DNA of 64,000 nt. Origin: Siderastrea siderea. Taxonomy: Eukaryota > Cnidaria > Anthozoa > Scleractinia > Rhizangiidae. The DNA is taken from the NCBI GenBank assembly GCA_964030785.1, contig OZ034975.1:41643069-41707068 (forward strand). Reading direction: 5' to 3'. The position numbers were made by a program, and so were the translations under genes. This document shows, in pieces, positions 23,120 to 34,130 of the stretch. How positions within the stretch are numbered: the stretch's first letter is position 1; every line of letters begins with the position of its first letter. The notes below the pieces were generated by a model. It searched no databases. It was not told the origin of the DNA and worked only from the letters and a program-made list of their open reading frames with translations.

Positions 23120-23294
23120 GTATGCTTATTGTTATAGAGTATTTCCACAAAAAATAGCGATCACTTTAAAAGAAATATTAGCAATGAAAGCGATGCAAAA
23201 CTCGTTTGGACGACTCCATTACATCACTTTTAAATGTTTGATTTTTTGACATTTTGAAACAGAAATTGAAACTACTGTAATTTCTTGTTAACAG

Positions 23295-23413
23295 AAGCTT
23301 TAAGGAACGTCATTACAATTCGCCTAAAGATCACCAATAAAGAGTGGTTGCGGGAGTTTGACGACAAGGCCAGCTTAGCAACGAGAACATTTGTTGGACA
23401 AATTGAAAATTCG
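23295..23413 (+). CDS. Receptor 1, SEA domain, exon 1 of 3
   Basis: Acceptor TTGTTAACAG, donor TCGGTAAGT. Encodes the first strand and helix of a SEA domain (VITIRLKITNKEW, then FVGQIENS). Confidence 0.75.
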
Positions 23414-23729
23414 GTAAGTCCCGTAATTCTTGTGAAGCAACAACAACTTAATAAAACAACCCATACTGGGTTTTTGGAATCCTTTTTGGAGTCTGAGATA
23501 ATAGGTAGCAGTTTGGAATATCATTTTCAGACATCTAGTGTAAACAGGAGGTCTGTGAGTGTGTAATAGGAGGTATAAGCTATGTTGTCTTAGAAGAGAT
23601 CACTTATCTTGGGTTTGCGATTTGTAATTTCTAGTTCTGGTCTTTAGACTTTTTGCAACGTTTATTAAACAAGAGAAGCAAGTGTTTCATGTTCATTGAT
23701 TGTTTAAATTTGTTTCGTTGCTGTTTCAG

Positions 23730-23785
23730 ATCAATGAAGAATTTAATGGCTCTGGCATCTCTCAAGTAAAAGTCACCAGTTTAAG
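23730..23785 (+). CDS. Receptor 1, SEA domain, exon 2 of 3
   Basis: 56 nt; acceptor TGCTGTTTCAG, donor TTAAGGTAAGA. Encodes INEEFNGSGISQVKVTSLR, the middle strand leading to the cleavage site in the next exon. Confidence 0.75.
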
Positions 23786-24481
23786 GTAAGATATTCTGTT
23801 TTGGCAGAGGAAAATTGCGTTATCGAAAATGTGTGCATGCAAAAAGACAAAATTCAATTGCAAATAGGGTCTGCTAAAAGCAATACGTTATAATTACTAT
23901 GCAGAATAAAAAACCCGAGTAAGAAAGTGTTACACAAAAAAGAGACTTCAAACGATATGTTTCAAGCATGCAGTGGAGAATGGATCTGTGCACAGCGGAA
24001 AAGCCTCAAAGCAAACTTATCACACGTTTTGGGGCTGCAGGATTTAACCTGCAACCTTAGCCAATTTTGTTGGGAAGGTTGTCACATTTTACTATGCTTT
24101 TGTTTCCCTCCCCTCCCCCCTTTTCAATGTTGGATTTCAACGGACTGTTCTTCTGCAGTATTCTCTGGCAGACATTCAACATTGTAACGGGGGGTCGGGG
24201 GACCGGCGAATAGAGACAGAGACTAATTTATGACGGCATGTTTAGACACGATCAATCAAATCTTACTAAAATTCTGTTCATGGTCAAACCTTCCCAACAA
24301 CTGCTGACGAAAGCTGTAGGCTCCGTCTCCAGCAAGAGAATCACGGACGCATCGAAACACTCACGGCTGGAGACTGAACCTAGATTTGACATGTCAAGGC
24401 TATTTAATGATTGTAAGTTTTATAAAGGGGAAACAATGTTAACTTTATATTTCTTAACTGGAAGCACCTGTTCCTTTACAG

Positions 24482-24615
24482 GAAAGGAAGTGTGATTGTC
24501 GATTTGGAGCTGACCTTCAGTCAGCCTGTCGGGGAAAGTGAGGTAGCTGTATTGCTATCAGAGGTAGTTAAAGATCGAAAGCTTGGCCAGTTTGAGGTCA
24601 ATGAAGCACCAAAAG
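24482..24615 (+). CDS. Receptor 1, SEA domain, exon 3 of 3, with GC donor
   Basis: Acceptor TTCCTTTACAG. The exon opens with KGSVIVDLELTF, which carries the SEA autoproteolysis motif G-S-V-[IV]-V, so the ectodomain may be cleaved and held non-covalently. The downstream phase (phase 1 into GAC of the transmembrane exon) requires the exon to end at AAAAG followed by GCTAGT, a GC-AG intron. If it is not spliced, the frame meets TAG at 24618-24620 and would give a secreted ectodomain. Confidence 0.72.
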
Positions 24616-25341
24616 GCTAGTATTAATCTTTTGTTCCGTTTAAGAATACTGAACTTATTTTCTACAGTTATTTTGCCACAATTACGGAAAAACGAAACAG
24701 TTAGTGCGTCCCAGTTGACGTCAGCCTCCTTTTGCAGTTAATTTACCCACGCAATAAAGCTTAGTACTGTCGAGAGGACCAGGACTCTGTAATGGCTCAC
24801 TAACTTTTTTACTGGCTTAAACGCGACTAACTGCAACTAAATTCAACTAAATTTTGGGCTAAAATGAAGCTACTTTTGTGCTGTGCTATATACATGTTTG
24901 CGACCTAAGGAAGACCACATGAAGCGTTAAGAAGATAACGTTGAAGGAATTGAAAAGCAGAACAGCTGAGACCAAGGAATCATTTGGCGAAGGACAGAAG
25001 ATAAAGTGTGGTCAATTCAGGTCAAGAAAACTTACGTGTTTGTGCAGAAATTGTCCTTAAACTCAGTGTTCGAGGAGGTCTTGGCCAACGCTCACAGAAA
25101 ATTGCAAACTGCTTAGTATACCCTTCTAGACGCCTGAGACTAAATAGCTCGTCTGAACGCCCATACTTACCTTTAAAACTATTGTTGAACCTTTTTACAA
25201 CAGCCACCCTGAGGCAAGACTTAATCGTCACTGCAAATGTACAGAAGTTGCAATTAAAGAGAACTTTAAATAAGGGTGACTGTAAACAAATAATTGAATG
25301 TTGTTGAGTGGTATAAGTGTTATGTATTTATTCGCACTCAG

Positions 25342-25479
25342 ACTCTCCAACAGCTGTTCCATCTGAAGCAGACGTTCTCAACAAAGACGCTATATTGGGG
25401 ACCGTCGTTGAAGTTCTGGCCGCGCTATTTGTTGCATTTATAATATACTCAATATACTTGGTGATAAAACGCAAGAGAC
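25342..25479 (+). CDS. Receptor 1, transmembrane exon
   Basis: Acceptor ATTCGCACTCAG, donor GACGTAAGT. A short stalk is followed by VEVLAALFVAFIIYSIYLV and a basic stop-transfer IKRKR, a type I membrane anchor. Confidence 0.87.
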
Positions 25480-26024
25480 GTAAGTAATTAGACAATTGTT
25501 TCTTGTAACACATAATAAACACGCTTACCCATCGAATGTTACCTGCGTGATTTCTTTGCGAGCTGTGGTGTCAGGTTTATAAGGTGGCGTAGTAATCTAC
25601 TGCCCGTTGGGCGTTTCACCTGCAGCTGACGATTATCTTTTTCGAGTTCTGATTTCATTCACCATTTTTCTTCCTCAACCAAAAAACGAATGCTCGGGGT
25701 ACGGCTCTGGCATCACATCTATGGGGAGAAGTAATGCTGCTTGAGACTTCATGTGCATAAAGCGATTTCAGTAGTCTCGGCCATTGCTGATTCTTAGGGA
25801 GCAAAAAATCTTTCCGCTACCTTAGTGTTCACTATTTTGCTGTTTTTTTTTCATTTGGCGATAAAATATTTATTTTGCAAGATGACTATCGCATTGTTAA
25901 AATGGTTTGTCAAATCAGTTCACCAACGTATTAGAAAGTAGTTTTCAGGCGTTCTGTCAGCAAAAGGGTACTGTTACAATAATACGGTGAACTGATTTTT
26001 CTTTGCTTTCCTTGAACTCTTTAG

Positions 26025-26040
26025 GTCAAAGGCATGATCG
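26025..26040 (+). CDS. Receptor 1, 16-nt juxtamembrane microexon
   Basis: GTCAAAGGCATGATCG lies between acceptor AACTCTTTAG and donor GTAAGT. It joins phase 1 to phase 2 and adds RQRHDR to the basic juxtamembrane segment. Its size makes it easy for gene predictors to miss. Confidence 0.65.
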
Positions 26041-26162
26041 GTAAGTTGCTGTGAATTATGGTTAGAGTAAATAACAAAGGACCCATCTGGCTTCAATGAG
26101 CGTTTTGTATGGTAGATAAAACAAACATTGCGTCTAACAACTTGTATACTTTTCCTTTTTAG

Positions 26163-26202
26163 CCAAGAGCCAAACCCTGCAGTGATAAATGGGTCTCATT
26201 TT
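26163..26202 (+). CDS. Receptor 1, juxtamembrane exon
   Basis: 40 nt between acceptor TTCCTTTTTAG and donor TTTGTAAGT. It encodes QEPNPAVINGSHF and ends in phase 0 as the kinase exon requires. Confidence 0.7.
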
Positions 26203-26510
26203 GTAAGTATGAAACTGATCCATAATCCACTCTTAATTTGAAAATCTTTGCTTGTAAACAGTTGCTGCAATGCTGGTCAGCAGGCAGGGTGGATATTTCC
26301 ACAATAGTCTCTAGTAGCCATCTCTTCAACTTGATCGTGCGGGAACAAAATTTGAAAATGATTCGCATAAAACTCGGACAAACCATAACAGGAGAAAAAA
26401 GGCGTTGAAATTAATGAATACTCCATCCGCTAGGAAGCTGCGAGACCTTTAGATCTAAAATAATTTAATTTTAAACAGGGCTTCACTAACTCCATTTCTT
26501 CACACGGCAG

Positions 26511-26814
26511 AACGAGGGAAGTGAAATTGAAAGGGAGAATAACGTTTACGCTTCAAACCCGGGACATTTTGAATTAAGAAACCTCACTCAGTCCCAGGAA
26601 AGATCAGAAGGATCTACAGAAACTCCGCTTTACTTAGAAATCAGTGAGTATGCTCCTCTGCATCCGGCAACACGATCCTGGGAAGTTTCGAGAGAAAACG
26701 TGATAATTAAAAAGATGATCAGCCAAGGGGTGTTTGGACAAGTCGCTCGAGGAAGAGCCTCACAACTGCGAGGAAGAGAGGGAACGACCACGGTGACTAT
26801 AAAAATGTTGAAAG
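26511..26814 (+). CDS. Receptor 1, juxtamembrane and kinase N-lobe exon
   Basis: Acceptor TCACACGGCAG, donor AAAGGTAAAG. Juxtamembrane tyrosines occur in NVYASN and PLYLEISEY, followed by the kinase start WEVSRENVIIKK and the loop ISQGVFGQV (first loop glycine replaced by Ser). The catalytic lysine is in VTIKMLK. Confidence 0.87.
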
Positions 26815-27019
26815 GTAAAGCCATATAATACATGATATCTTAATTCACAGGTGACAAATGTTAAACGAGATCTTAAAAACATTTTGGCAAAACTCGCAAG
26901 ATAAAATGGGTTGTTTAGAGTGTGTGCAGTTCTTGTAACAAGATATAAAGTTTTTGACCACCATATTACTATTTTCACATTCTTTTTTTTTTTGTCTTGT
27001 TACCACTTCTAATTTGCAG

Positions 27020-27130
27020 ACAACGCTCCTGAGTCAGACAAGACAGACTTGTTATCAGAACTTGAAGTGATGAAGACGCTTAAACCTCATCCACACGTCA
27101 TTGAACTTCTGGGATGTGTCACAGAATCTG
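27020..27130 (+). CDS. Receptor 1, kinase alpha-C exon
   Basis: Acceptor CTAATTTGCAG, donor CTGGTAGTT. Encodes DLLSELEVMKTL with the alpha-C glutamate, then HPHVIELLGCVT, the strand after alpha-C typical of receptor tyrosine kinases. Confidence 0.87.
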
Positions 27131-27654
27131 GTAGTTATTTTCAGTGATCTGTTTGTAAACAAAAAAGAGGTTTGAATGGCCTCTTTTTCAGAGATTGCCA
27201 CGTACCGCTCCATACAATGGCTATGTTGTTTGTTTTATTCCCGGTAAAGATTTGAAGGCGAGCCAGTGCTACACAGCAGCAACGACAATGGCCACCTTTT
27301 CTTTAAGATCACCAATCCATGACAACCACAGAAACCTAAAGTTTATTGGTACGCTTTGTGATAAGAGCAAGCTTTCGCTGAAGGTGGAGTGAAAACAACT
27401 TCATATTGTGTGTTTTCTCCAATCACAAAGTTTACTTCAGCTACTACACTAACACATGAACTTTACAATATACTTTCCCTACATGGTTATCATTAGGTTC
27501 TCATAATGCTTGTGAAAGATGTAAGACCTGCCTACCCATCTGCAGCTAGTGTATTCCCGCGTTTGCAGTCGTTTAAGAGGTTCGACGGTATTCTGGTGAC
27601 TTTAATTGAATGCATACTCTCTTTTTATTTTAAAACCTTCCTTTGACACCATAG

Positions 27655-27845
27655 AACCAATTCTTGTAATCATTGAATATGTCCCGTATGGTGATCTCCT
27701 GGGTTACCTGAGAAAGAGCCGTGGATTGAATGACACTTACTACAAAGACCCGGATGTTAAGCCGCAAACAAGTCTGACGTCACAGCAGTTAATGAAGTTC
27801 TCTTGGCAAGTAGCGGATGGGATGAGTTATTTGTCTTCAAGGAAT
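27655..27845 (+). CDS. Receptor 1, kinase hinge and insert exon
   Basis: Acceptor GACACCATAG, donor AATGTAAGC. Encodes the hinge LVIIEYVPYGDLLGYLR, a kinase insert of about 25 residues and the helix QLMKFSWQVADGMSYLSSRN. Confidence 0.87.
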
Positions 27846-27952
27846 GTAAGCTGATTTATAAACCGTTGATCTTGTAATCATAAGAGACAGTGCGCATGCC
27901 TTAATTTTGAGAAAATGCTTTTTTTTATAAGAGAAAGTGCCTTATGGGTTTC

Positions 27953-27990
27953 TTTACAGGTGTCCCCAGATTTTGGGGACACCTGTAAAA
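27953..27990. repeat. Short near-perfect hairpin in a kinase intron
   Basis: TTTACAGGTGTCCCCA is followed by a 6-base loop and its complement. The left arm also contains the pyrimidine-AG form TTCTTTACAG, an acceptor-like sequence 113 nt after the donor. No function is evident. Confidence 0.7.
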
Positions 27991-28289
27991 ATTTATCTTC
28001 AGACATAATGGTGTGTCTAGCTATTGTTCAGTAACTAGCACGTTTAGATAGGCCTGGGTCTTTTCAAATTAGGTTTTTTTTTCTTCCGTTTCCCAGTACT
28101 TCAACTGTGTAGATCTCAATTTTGCATGTTCTTTTAATACCGTCCAATACCCGACAATTCAGTCTCGGGTTTAATGACCTGTGTTCAATAATTGTTCATG
28201 ATTCTTGAAATCATGAACATATGAACATACCATATATAAGAACTGCGAAATAAATATTTATATGTATAGTAAATTATCGCAATCATGTA

Positions 28290-28430
28290 CCCAACTTTTG
28301 CAGTTGCGAAAAGAAAGCCTGAAAAAAAACAGGCTTGTACAAGATTCGAACCCATGACCTGCAATTGTTGTCTTTTGATCCAGGAACTAAGGCGATTCTC
28401 CAACGTTACGAATCCAAGATTTTCCAGGTG
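28290..28430 (-). other. tRNA-like SINE remnant
   Basis: On the minus strand a B box (GGTTCGAATC at 28353-28343) lies about 50 bases after a weak A-box-like TCGCCTTAGTTCCTGG and is followed by a T-rich tail. The cloverleaf is not convincing. It is likely a degenerate tRNA-derived SINE. Confidence 0.3.
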
Positions 28431-28473
28431 GCAGATTTGAGATTTAATGTTTGAGCATTATTGTTTTTGACAG

Positions 28474-28554
28474 ATCATTCACCGAGACCTCGCCGCTCGT
28501 AATGTGTTGGTTGGAGAAAGAGAAACATGTAAAGTGACAGACTTTCATTTTTAA
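28474..28554 (+). CDS. Receptor 1, catalytic-loop exon ending in a stop
   Basis: Acceptor TTTTTGACAG. Encodes IIHRDLAARNVLVGERETC and KVT, then DF-H-F and TAA (28552-28554). A kinase would read DFG here and continue for about 15-20 more residues before the exon that starts GRIPVKW. No donor precedes the stop in a usable phase; the GTAAAG inside the exon gives the wrong phase. The 3' end of this exon appears deleted or replaced by TA-rich sequence. Confidence 0.8.
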   Translation: MIHRDLAARNVLVGERETCKVTDFHF

Positions 28555-29023
28555 TATAGATATATATGTGCAGGATAATCTGGTCACAGTTTTTTCTTTT
28601 ATGTTCAAATTTCTGTTTAAGTGAAGAGAACTTCTTTACTTTATCAATGCTCTAGATGATGGTTGTTGCAAGCTCCAAGCGATTTGTAGCATACACATAT
28701 TCTATTTTTTCGGCCGCTTATGCAGATTATGCTTGATAAAGCCGTGTCTAATAACCCTGAGTTTATAAAAACGAAAATTCAGTCTGCTGCTACATTTGTA
28801 GTTCCTTGTCAACCACTTTCACTTCGGCTAGTGGGTTAACCATATAGAGGAAATTTTGCATATATATGGTAAATAAAAACATCACCTTACTTGTTAGATT
28901 GTTCTTCATGTTAGATTACCCTCCCACTCTACAGTTACAACCTTTTGAATGCTTGATCCGTCATTCACTTCAACGCACTTTTCTATTCACGCTTTGTTTT
29001 GTGATTTTGTCGATTATGTTTAG

Positions 29024-29094
29024 GGTCGAATCCCAGTGAAATGGACAGCTTATGAAGCACTCATGTTTGGACGCTATACTACAAAGAGTGATGT
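29024..29094 (+). CDS. Receptor 1, kinase GRIPVKW exon (beyond the break)
   Basis: Acceptor TTATGTTTAG, donor ATGTGTGAGT. Encodes GRIPVKWTAYEALMFGRYTT and KSDV, the P+1 loop and APE-equivalent (YEA) of receptor tyrosine kinases. The sequence is intact although the upstream exon stops the frame. Confidence 0.85.
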
Positions 29095-29942
29095 GTGAGT
29101 AGACTTCAGTCAGCTGCTTCGCTAAGAAGGGGCTACGTGTCTGAGATATCCAAAGGCTTCCGATGTTGGCAGCCATCCCCTAGACTAATTACCACTCCCA
29201 TAACCGGTAATTCCCGAGCGGCCCAGCCACGACACCCCTGTCAGGACAATCGTCAACACTGCCTACACAACACTAGTATAGTATGGAAGGAAAAAGGGGC
29301 TGGGAGCTGGGGAGGAGGATAAAACGCTGAATATGTTATATTCTCGCAAAAAAACTTCTCAAGTGAGCCTGCCAAGTGCTTGAGATCGCTGACCACACTA
29401 GGGGGCACACCTTGGGCCATTAGACACCCCAAACTGTTGTTAACTTGATTAAATTATAATTCATCTGTCTTCAAAGGTTTAAATTAGTTAAAAAATGAAA
29501 AGCGAATTCTTTGCTCCTGTCGCTACGTTTGGTTTACTAAACACAATTTGTTCTATTTTGAAAATGTTGGGTGCTTTTCCACAGTGCGAAAAAAAAAGTC
29601 GAAAATTCTGGAGTTCCTCCAGTGGCGCCCCTTGTTTTCTGTTGCAAGACGCTGGAAGTTTTTTTTCCTGTGAACTTTCCTCCTGTCTCCAGTTATTTCA
29701 TGTAAAATCAGGCACAGATGCGAACTGGAAATTGTAGGCAGCTACTCTTCCCATTGGACGAAGCGTCTGTACCATGCCATTCAAGAACGGTCACCCAATC
29801 GTTTCTTCCACTGAGTAAACTTTCGAATTCCCAACAATTGCCAGTGTTTGTTATGAAACAAACAAGATTACATCTTAGGCTTGAAATTCGGATTTCATGC
29901 GTATATCTTTATTCATTCAGGGCTTTTCCTTTTTTTACACAG

Positions 29943-29983
29943 CTGGAGCTTTGGAGTTGTACTTTATGAAATCTTCACCATTG
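29943..29983 (+). CDS. Receptor 1, kinase helix F exon
   Basis: 41 nt; acceptor TTTTTACACAG, donor TTGGTACGT. Completes D-V-W-S-F-G-V-V-L-Y-E, the invariant DVWSFG motif. Confidence 0.85.
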
Positions 29984-30235
29984 GTACGTCTGACGTATTT
30001 CCTCTGTAACTTTATTCAGTGTATCATATAATATAAAACTTTCTGCAATTTCTAATCCTTTTTGTATGCCTTTGTATGCATTTTGTTACGTCAACATAAA
30101 CGCACAAAAAATGTTCATAAAACTGAACCCCATACGGAGCATCCTAATAGTGCCATTTGGGAAGTCTTCCTCGTTCTTCAAAGTTCACATTTAGTCTAAC
30201 TAAGCTCCTTTAAAATGTTTTATTTTTGCCTTAAG

Positions 30236-30332
30236 GTGGCTCACCATATCCTCGAACGAAAGGTCAAAATATGGTCGAGTTACTCCTTCAGGGGTACAGG
30301 ATGCCAAAACCAAACCACGTCGATAATGCTCT
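30236..30332 (+). CDS. Receptor 1, kinase C-lobe exon
   Basis: Acceptor TTGCCTTAAG, donor CTGTAAGT. Encodes GGSPYPRTKGQNMVELLLQG then YRMPKPNHVDNA, standard for a receptor tyrosine kinase C-lobe. Confidence 0.85.
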
Positions 30333-30769
30333 GTAAGTTTGATACAGATGCTTTTAAAAACATTTCACTTTCAAAAGAGCCCATAATTAACTTTTCTTAA
30401 ATGTTGGAAGAAACAGGGCCACAGAAAAGTGCACCTCGATGACTTTCATTTGAATGGTCACAGAGTTAAAATCGAGAACCACTTTCTTCATCACAATAAA
30501 CAACACCAGGAAGGTTATACAGCTCAGTATTTTTTATTTGAATGGTGACACTTTAGGAATTCATGAACAGAATTAAAAAGTAGAACCTTAAGCTCATTTT
30601 TCAATTCATAATACCCGCATATTCCGAGTGACTGAAATATCTAACTCTTAATCTGATGGGCCATGAATGGCTTCCAGCCAGAATAACCTGGATGTCCCAC
30701 AGCAAAATGTTACGGAATGTTACGAATGGTCACTCAAACAATGATGAGAAGTCTGAATAACTACCGTAA

Positions 30770-31290
30770 AGTTCCGAAAATAACGACCACCCGAAAGTGG
30801 AGACCCTCCGAAAGTAGCGATAAAATTTCACAGGTGTTAGCAAATCCCGAAATTAGCGACCCCCCAAATTTAACGACCCTCCGAAAGTAGCGACCTCAAA
30901 AGTAATTTCCCTTTGTAGCAAGAAATAACGGAAATGATAGTTATAACAAGCTATACCAAACTGATCCGAGGTTTATTTTAAATGATTTTAATGATCTTTG
31001 ACATTCCTATTCAAAGGACAATACATAACTCTTAAAGTACATTACATTTTTTTTTTCCAAAAATATTCCTTTCGTCTCTGAATACCTGTTACATACGTAA
31101 TAGGGACAAACAAACCTTTTTCTCTAGTAACAAAACTACCAAACACATTAATTTTGTCGCGACTTTATTAACTTCGAACGGCCCCTGTACGGTACACGTT
31201 TTAGCTACCCGGAATTAGCGACCCCCCCGAAAGTAGCGACCGTCCGAAAGTAGCGATAGGAAAAGGCTGCTAAATCCGAAAGTAATGCCG
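30770..31290. repeat. CCGAAAGTAGCGACC-type dispersed repeat
   Basis: Several copies of CCGAAAGTAGCGA and AATTAGCGACCCCC cluster at both ends of the segment (30780-30900 and 31205-31285), with TACCGTAAAGTTCCGAAA at the left edge. It looks like an internally repetitive mobile element in the receptor 1 intron; the ends are not certain. Confidence 0.5.
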
Positions 31291-32750
31291 TGCGCCAGTG
31301 TTTGATTTTCTCATTCTCAAACTCATTAATAATTCATGAAGTGACCAGCCAATAAATGATGTCTATTTTGGTCAGGTGGATGAGTCTGGATACCCAATGT
31401 AACACCAACTGAAAACACGCCGAGTTTTGATATCCAAACACAAGTGTGTTTATATCAAAATTACAATAACAAAAGCAAAAATCTCAATATTGCTATTTAT
31501 TAAAAACTGGACTAGGTATATTGGATTTCTAGCATTTTGATTGGCTGAACGGAGCTAGGCTATCAGCTCATATACCTGCTGTGACCAAATATGGTCAATG
31601 AACACTCAACAACAAGTGAGCTGAGAGTTTTTTTCCCCGTGAGCAACCCGGCGAGAAAAATAGACGAGAAAAATCACTTTAGAGCGAATTTCAGTTAAAC
31701 AGAAATTCCAACAGCGTCACTGACACACAAATCAAAATTCTCCCGGAGTGCCTGACACCTTAGGACGACAAGAAACTGAAACAGATAGAAATTTAAGCAT
31801 TTTGCATTGTGTTTACAATTATTTAATACGTCGATCATTAACATTTTACAAACGGTATTAAGTTTTGTTAGGAAGGCTATTTCGAAATATCAAGACAAGA
31901 CATAAAATACAACACAGTAAACTGGGAGAGAAGCATTTAATAAAAACTGTCACACACTCACGACAAGCCAGTACAGAAATCGAGAAGCAATCTAAACAAC
32001 TACTGAACAAACTACCAAGAAGGAAGGAAGGGCGACATTTTTTCGGCTATACCACGCAAATTTGACACTGGCTTACCTGCACTCGTTGTATAGCTCTGTG
32101 TTCCAAAAGCTCCAAATGTTTAGTTACAAATCGGATGCCATGTAAAAGGAGTTGAATCGCTTTCCCAGTCGTTTGAGTGTTGTTTTTACCATTCCGTCGG
32201 CAACCTCTAAACTGAGAACAACTGCGTTTTGCGCTTTGCGTTTAACAAACTGAGGTTGTGAATTCTGACGTTCCTCACAACAGTGATCTTGTTTCTGAGC
32301 TGCATAGAAATTGCCTGTTCAAGTTCAAATTCTGTCTTCAGTTCGATGAAACAGGCACATGTTGACACATGATGGCGCCGTTGTGCGAACGGATTACAAA
32401 CTTGTTCAGTTCAACTCCCGCAGCTAATATGGTAAAATCGTACAGCTTCAATCCACTTTGAACGATAATTTCAACGATGTTTCAAGAAAAGTAAAACACG
32501 TAACACATTTCAGAGCCAATAATTACTCCCCAATAATAATTTTTCCCCAAAACTTGTGCCACTTCGTTCACATCGGAGCAGTTTCATTGATTCATTCAGC
32601 TTTGGAAAGAAACGCTGCAACACTTCGCAAAGTTTTGGCGCCTTTTTCGCTCAGTCATGTGACCGATTCTTGTTTCCTTTTTCTCTCTTTTCTCATTTTT
32701 TCTTCCTTTCTTTATTTTATAACAATTACAGTGGTTGAGTTTTTAATAAA

Positions 32751-32868
32751 ATAATTATTCTTCTCGGGCTTGCTGGATATCGAATGATTATAACCAACTC
32801 GGCGATACGCGCCTCGTTGGTTATCTATCATTCGATATCCAGCGCGCCCTCGTAGAATAATTGTTAAT
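32751..32868. repeat. Hairpin element (about 118 bp palindrome)
   Basis: AATAATTATTCTTCTCGGGC ... CTGGATATCGAATGAT is mirrored by ATCATTCGATATCCAG ... GAATAATT, with a CG-rich loop. It is one of several such hairpins in the window. Confidence 0.75.
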
Positions 32869-33155
32869 TATTGTCATCAACTAACTACAATACTGATCGC
32901 TCTTATATTACTCTCTCTTATTTATAGTAACATTCACGTAATATTTCAAAAGCGAGTGCGAGTGCTTCATCAGGGTATCCAAACACCGAGAAACAGATGA
33001 AAGCCCGAGGCCGATTGTACCTGAGACTTGCTGGGAAAGCTCCAACTCTTCTTCAAGATATCGCACTCAGTGAAGGCAATCTTTGAATTCATGCGCTTCC
33101 CGGCTTGAAAACAACAAATTTTATTACCCGCTTCACTTGCCGCTTCCTGACTTAC

Positions 33156-33299
33156 CTTCATGAAGTTTACTTTTAGGCCTGCACAGGGCCAGTAAGGATT
33201 TTCTGTCTCTACAACTTTGTTGCAGTCGAAAAAGGATGATTCCGAAGGTAGCTCTGTCGCGACTGAAAAGGACGCCAATGCAAATAGAAGCACTGCCAT
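33156..33299 (-). CDS. Signal-peptide exon of a secreted protein, nested in an intron (partial)
   Basis: The minus-strand ATG at 33299-33297 opens MAVLLFALASFSVATEL, a good signal peptide, followed by FFDCNKVVETENPYWPCAGL and a GTAAGT donor after 48 codons in phase 0. It lies inside the receptor 1 intron 30333-33686 on the opposite strand. No further minus-strand exons are recognised, so it may be the first exon of a small nested cysteine-containing secreted protein or a remnant. Confidence 0.45.
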
Positions 33300-33469
33300 A
33301 AATGGTTTGTGAAAAACAAGGCATTTTTGACGGTATTGCAAACAGCCAACTACGTGCTAATCACAAGCTTTTGCACACAAAAGCAAACAAATTTTGCTTG
33401 TCAGTAAAGAGTTGATTATCTATTGTTTATTGTGCGCGACTGAGAAGCCATATCAAAAACTCGTGTTTC

Positions 33470-33575
33470 GGGTTTCATCAGGTGTTCTAAACACCTCGAA
33501 ACAATGAAAGCACTCGGCCTACGGCCTCGTGCGTTCATCTGTTTCTCGGTGTTTGGAAGCCCTTATGAAACCCTC
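33470..33575. repeat. Hairpin element with CTCGGCCTACGGCCTCG core
   Basis: Inverted arms (GGTGTTCTAAACACCTCGAA ... and ... TTCTCGGTGTTTGGAAGCCC) meet at a self-complementary core CACTCGGCCTACGGCCTCGTG. Half of a related arm lies at about 32950-33015 (CCAAACACCGAGAAACAG). Confidence 0.7.
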
Positions 33576-33686
33576 GCACTCGTTGTTGATATATTCCATC
33601 GAAAGGATGAAAAAGATGTACTGCTGTTGTTATTTATTTGTTTTGATATTTATTACTTTACTGGTTATTATTTGTTTTATTTCCAG

Positions 33687-33786
33687 GTACCAGGTCATGC
33701 TTAATTGCTGGCAAGAGGATCCTGATAATCGGCCAACGTTTGAAATTCTTAGACGTGAATTAAAACGAATGGAAAACCAACACAAG
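33687..33786 (+). CDS. Receptor 1, kinase C-terminal helices exon
   Basis: Acceptor TTTTATTTCCAG, donor AAGGTAAAA. Encodes YQVMLNCWQEDPDNRPTFEI and LRRELKRMENQ, the conserved C-W-x-x-x-P-x-x-RPTF signature. Confidence 0.85.
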
Positions 33787-34130
33787 GTAAAAAACAACAA
33801 CAATCATTTATTCTTCTTTCTTGTCTTGGGAAAATTGCTTAAAAAAACTTGTTATAATATTTGTTTTTCCTTTTGATAAAATCCCTTTCTATCTCCTTCT
33901 TGGTCTTCCAAGATCAGTTTGTGTTAGATAAAGGCACTTGATAAAGGGTCATTAGTTTTAATTCCAGTACAGTTTGACTCAGAAACGTTGAAATTCCCCA
34001 TGACGTAGAGTTCGTGATCTTAAATTACTCAAACTTACATCATTGCTACTTTTTCTCATCAACTTACTGATACCCTTAAACTGACCCTTTGTGAGAAAAA
34101 TGACGCTGTGCGATCTCTTGTTTCTGGCAG

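Noticed and set aside
28531..28540. GTAAAG inside the catalytic-loop exon as an alternative donor that would bypass the stop
   Set aside because: Splicing there gives phase 1, but the GRIPVKW exon needs phase 0, so the kinase frame would be lost and the activation loop would still be absent.
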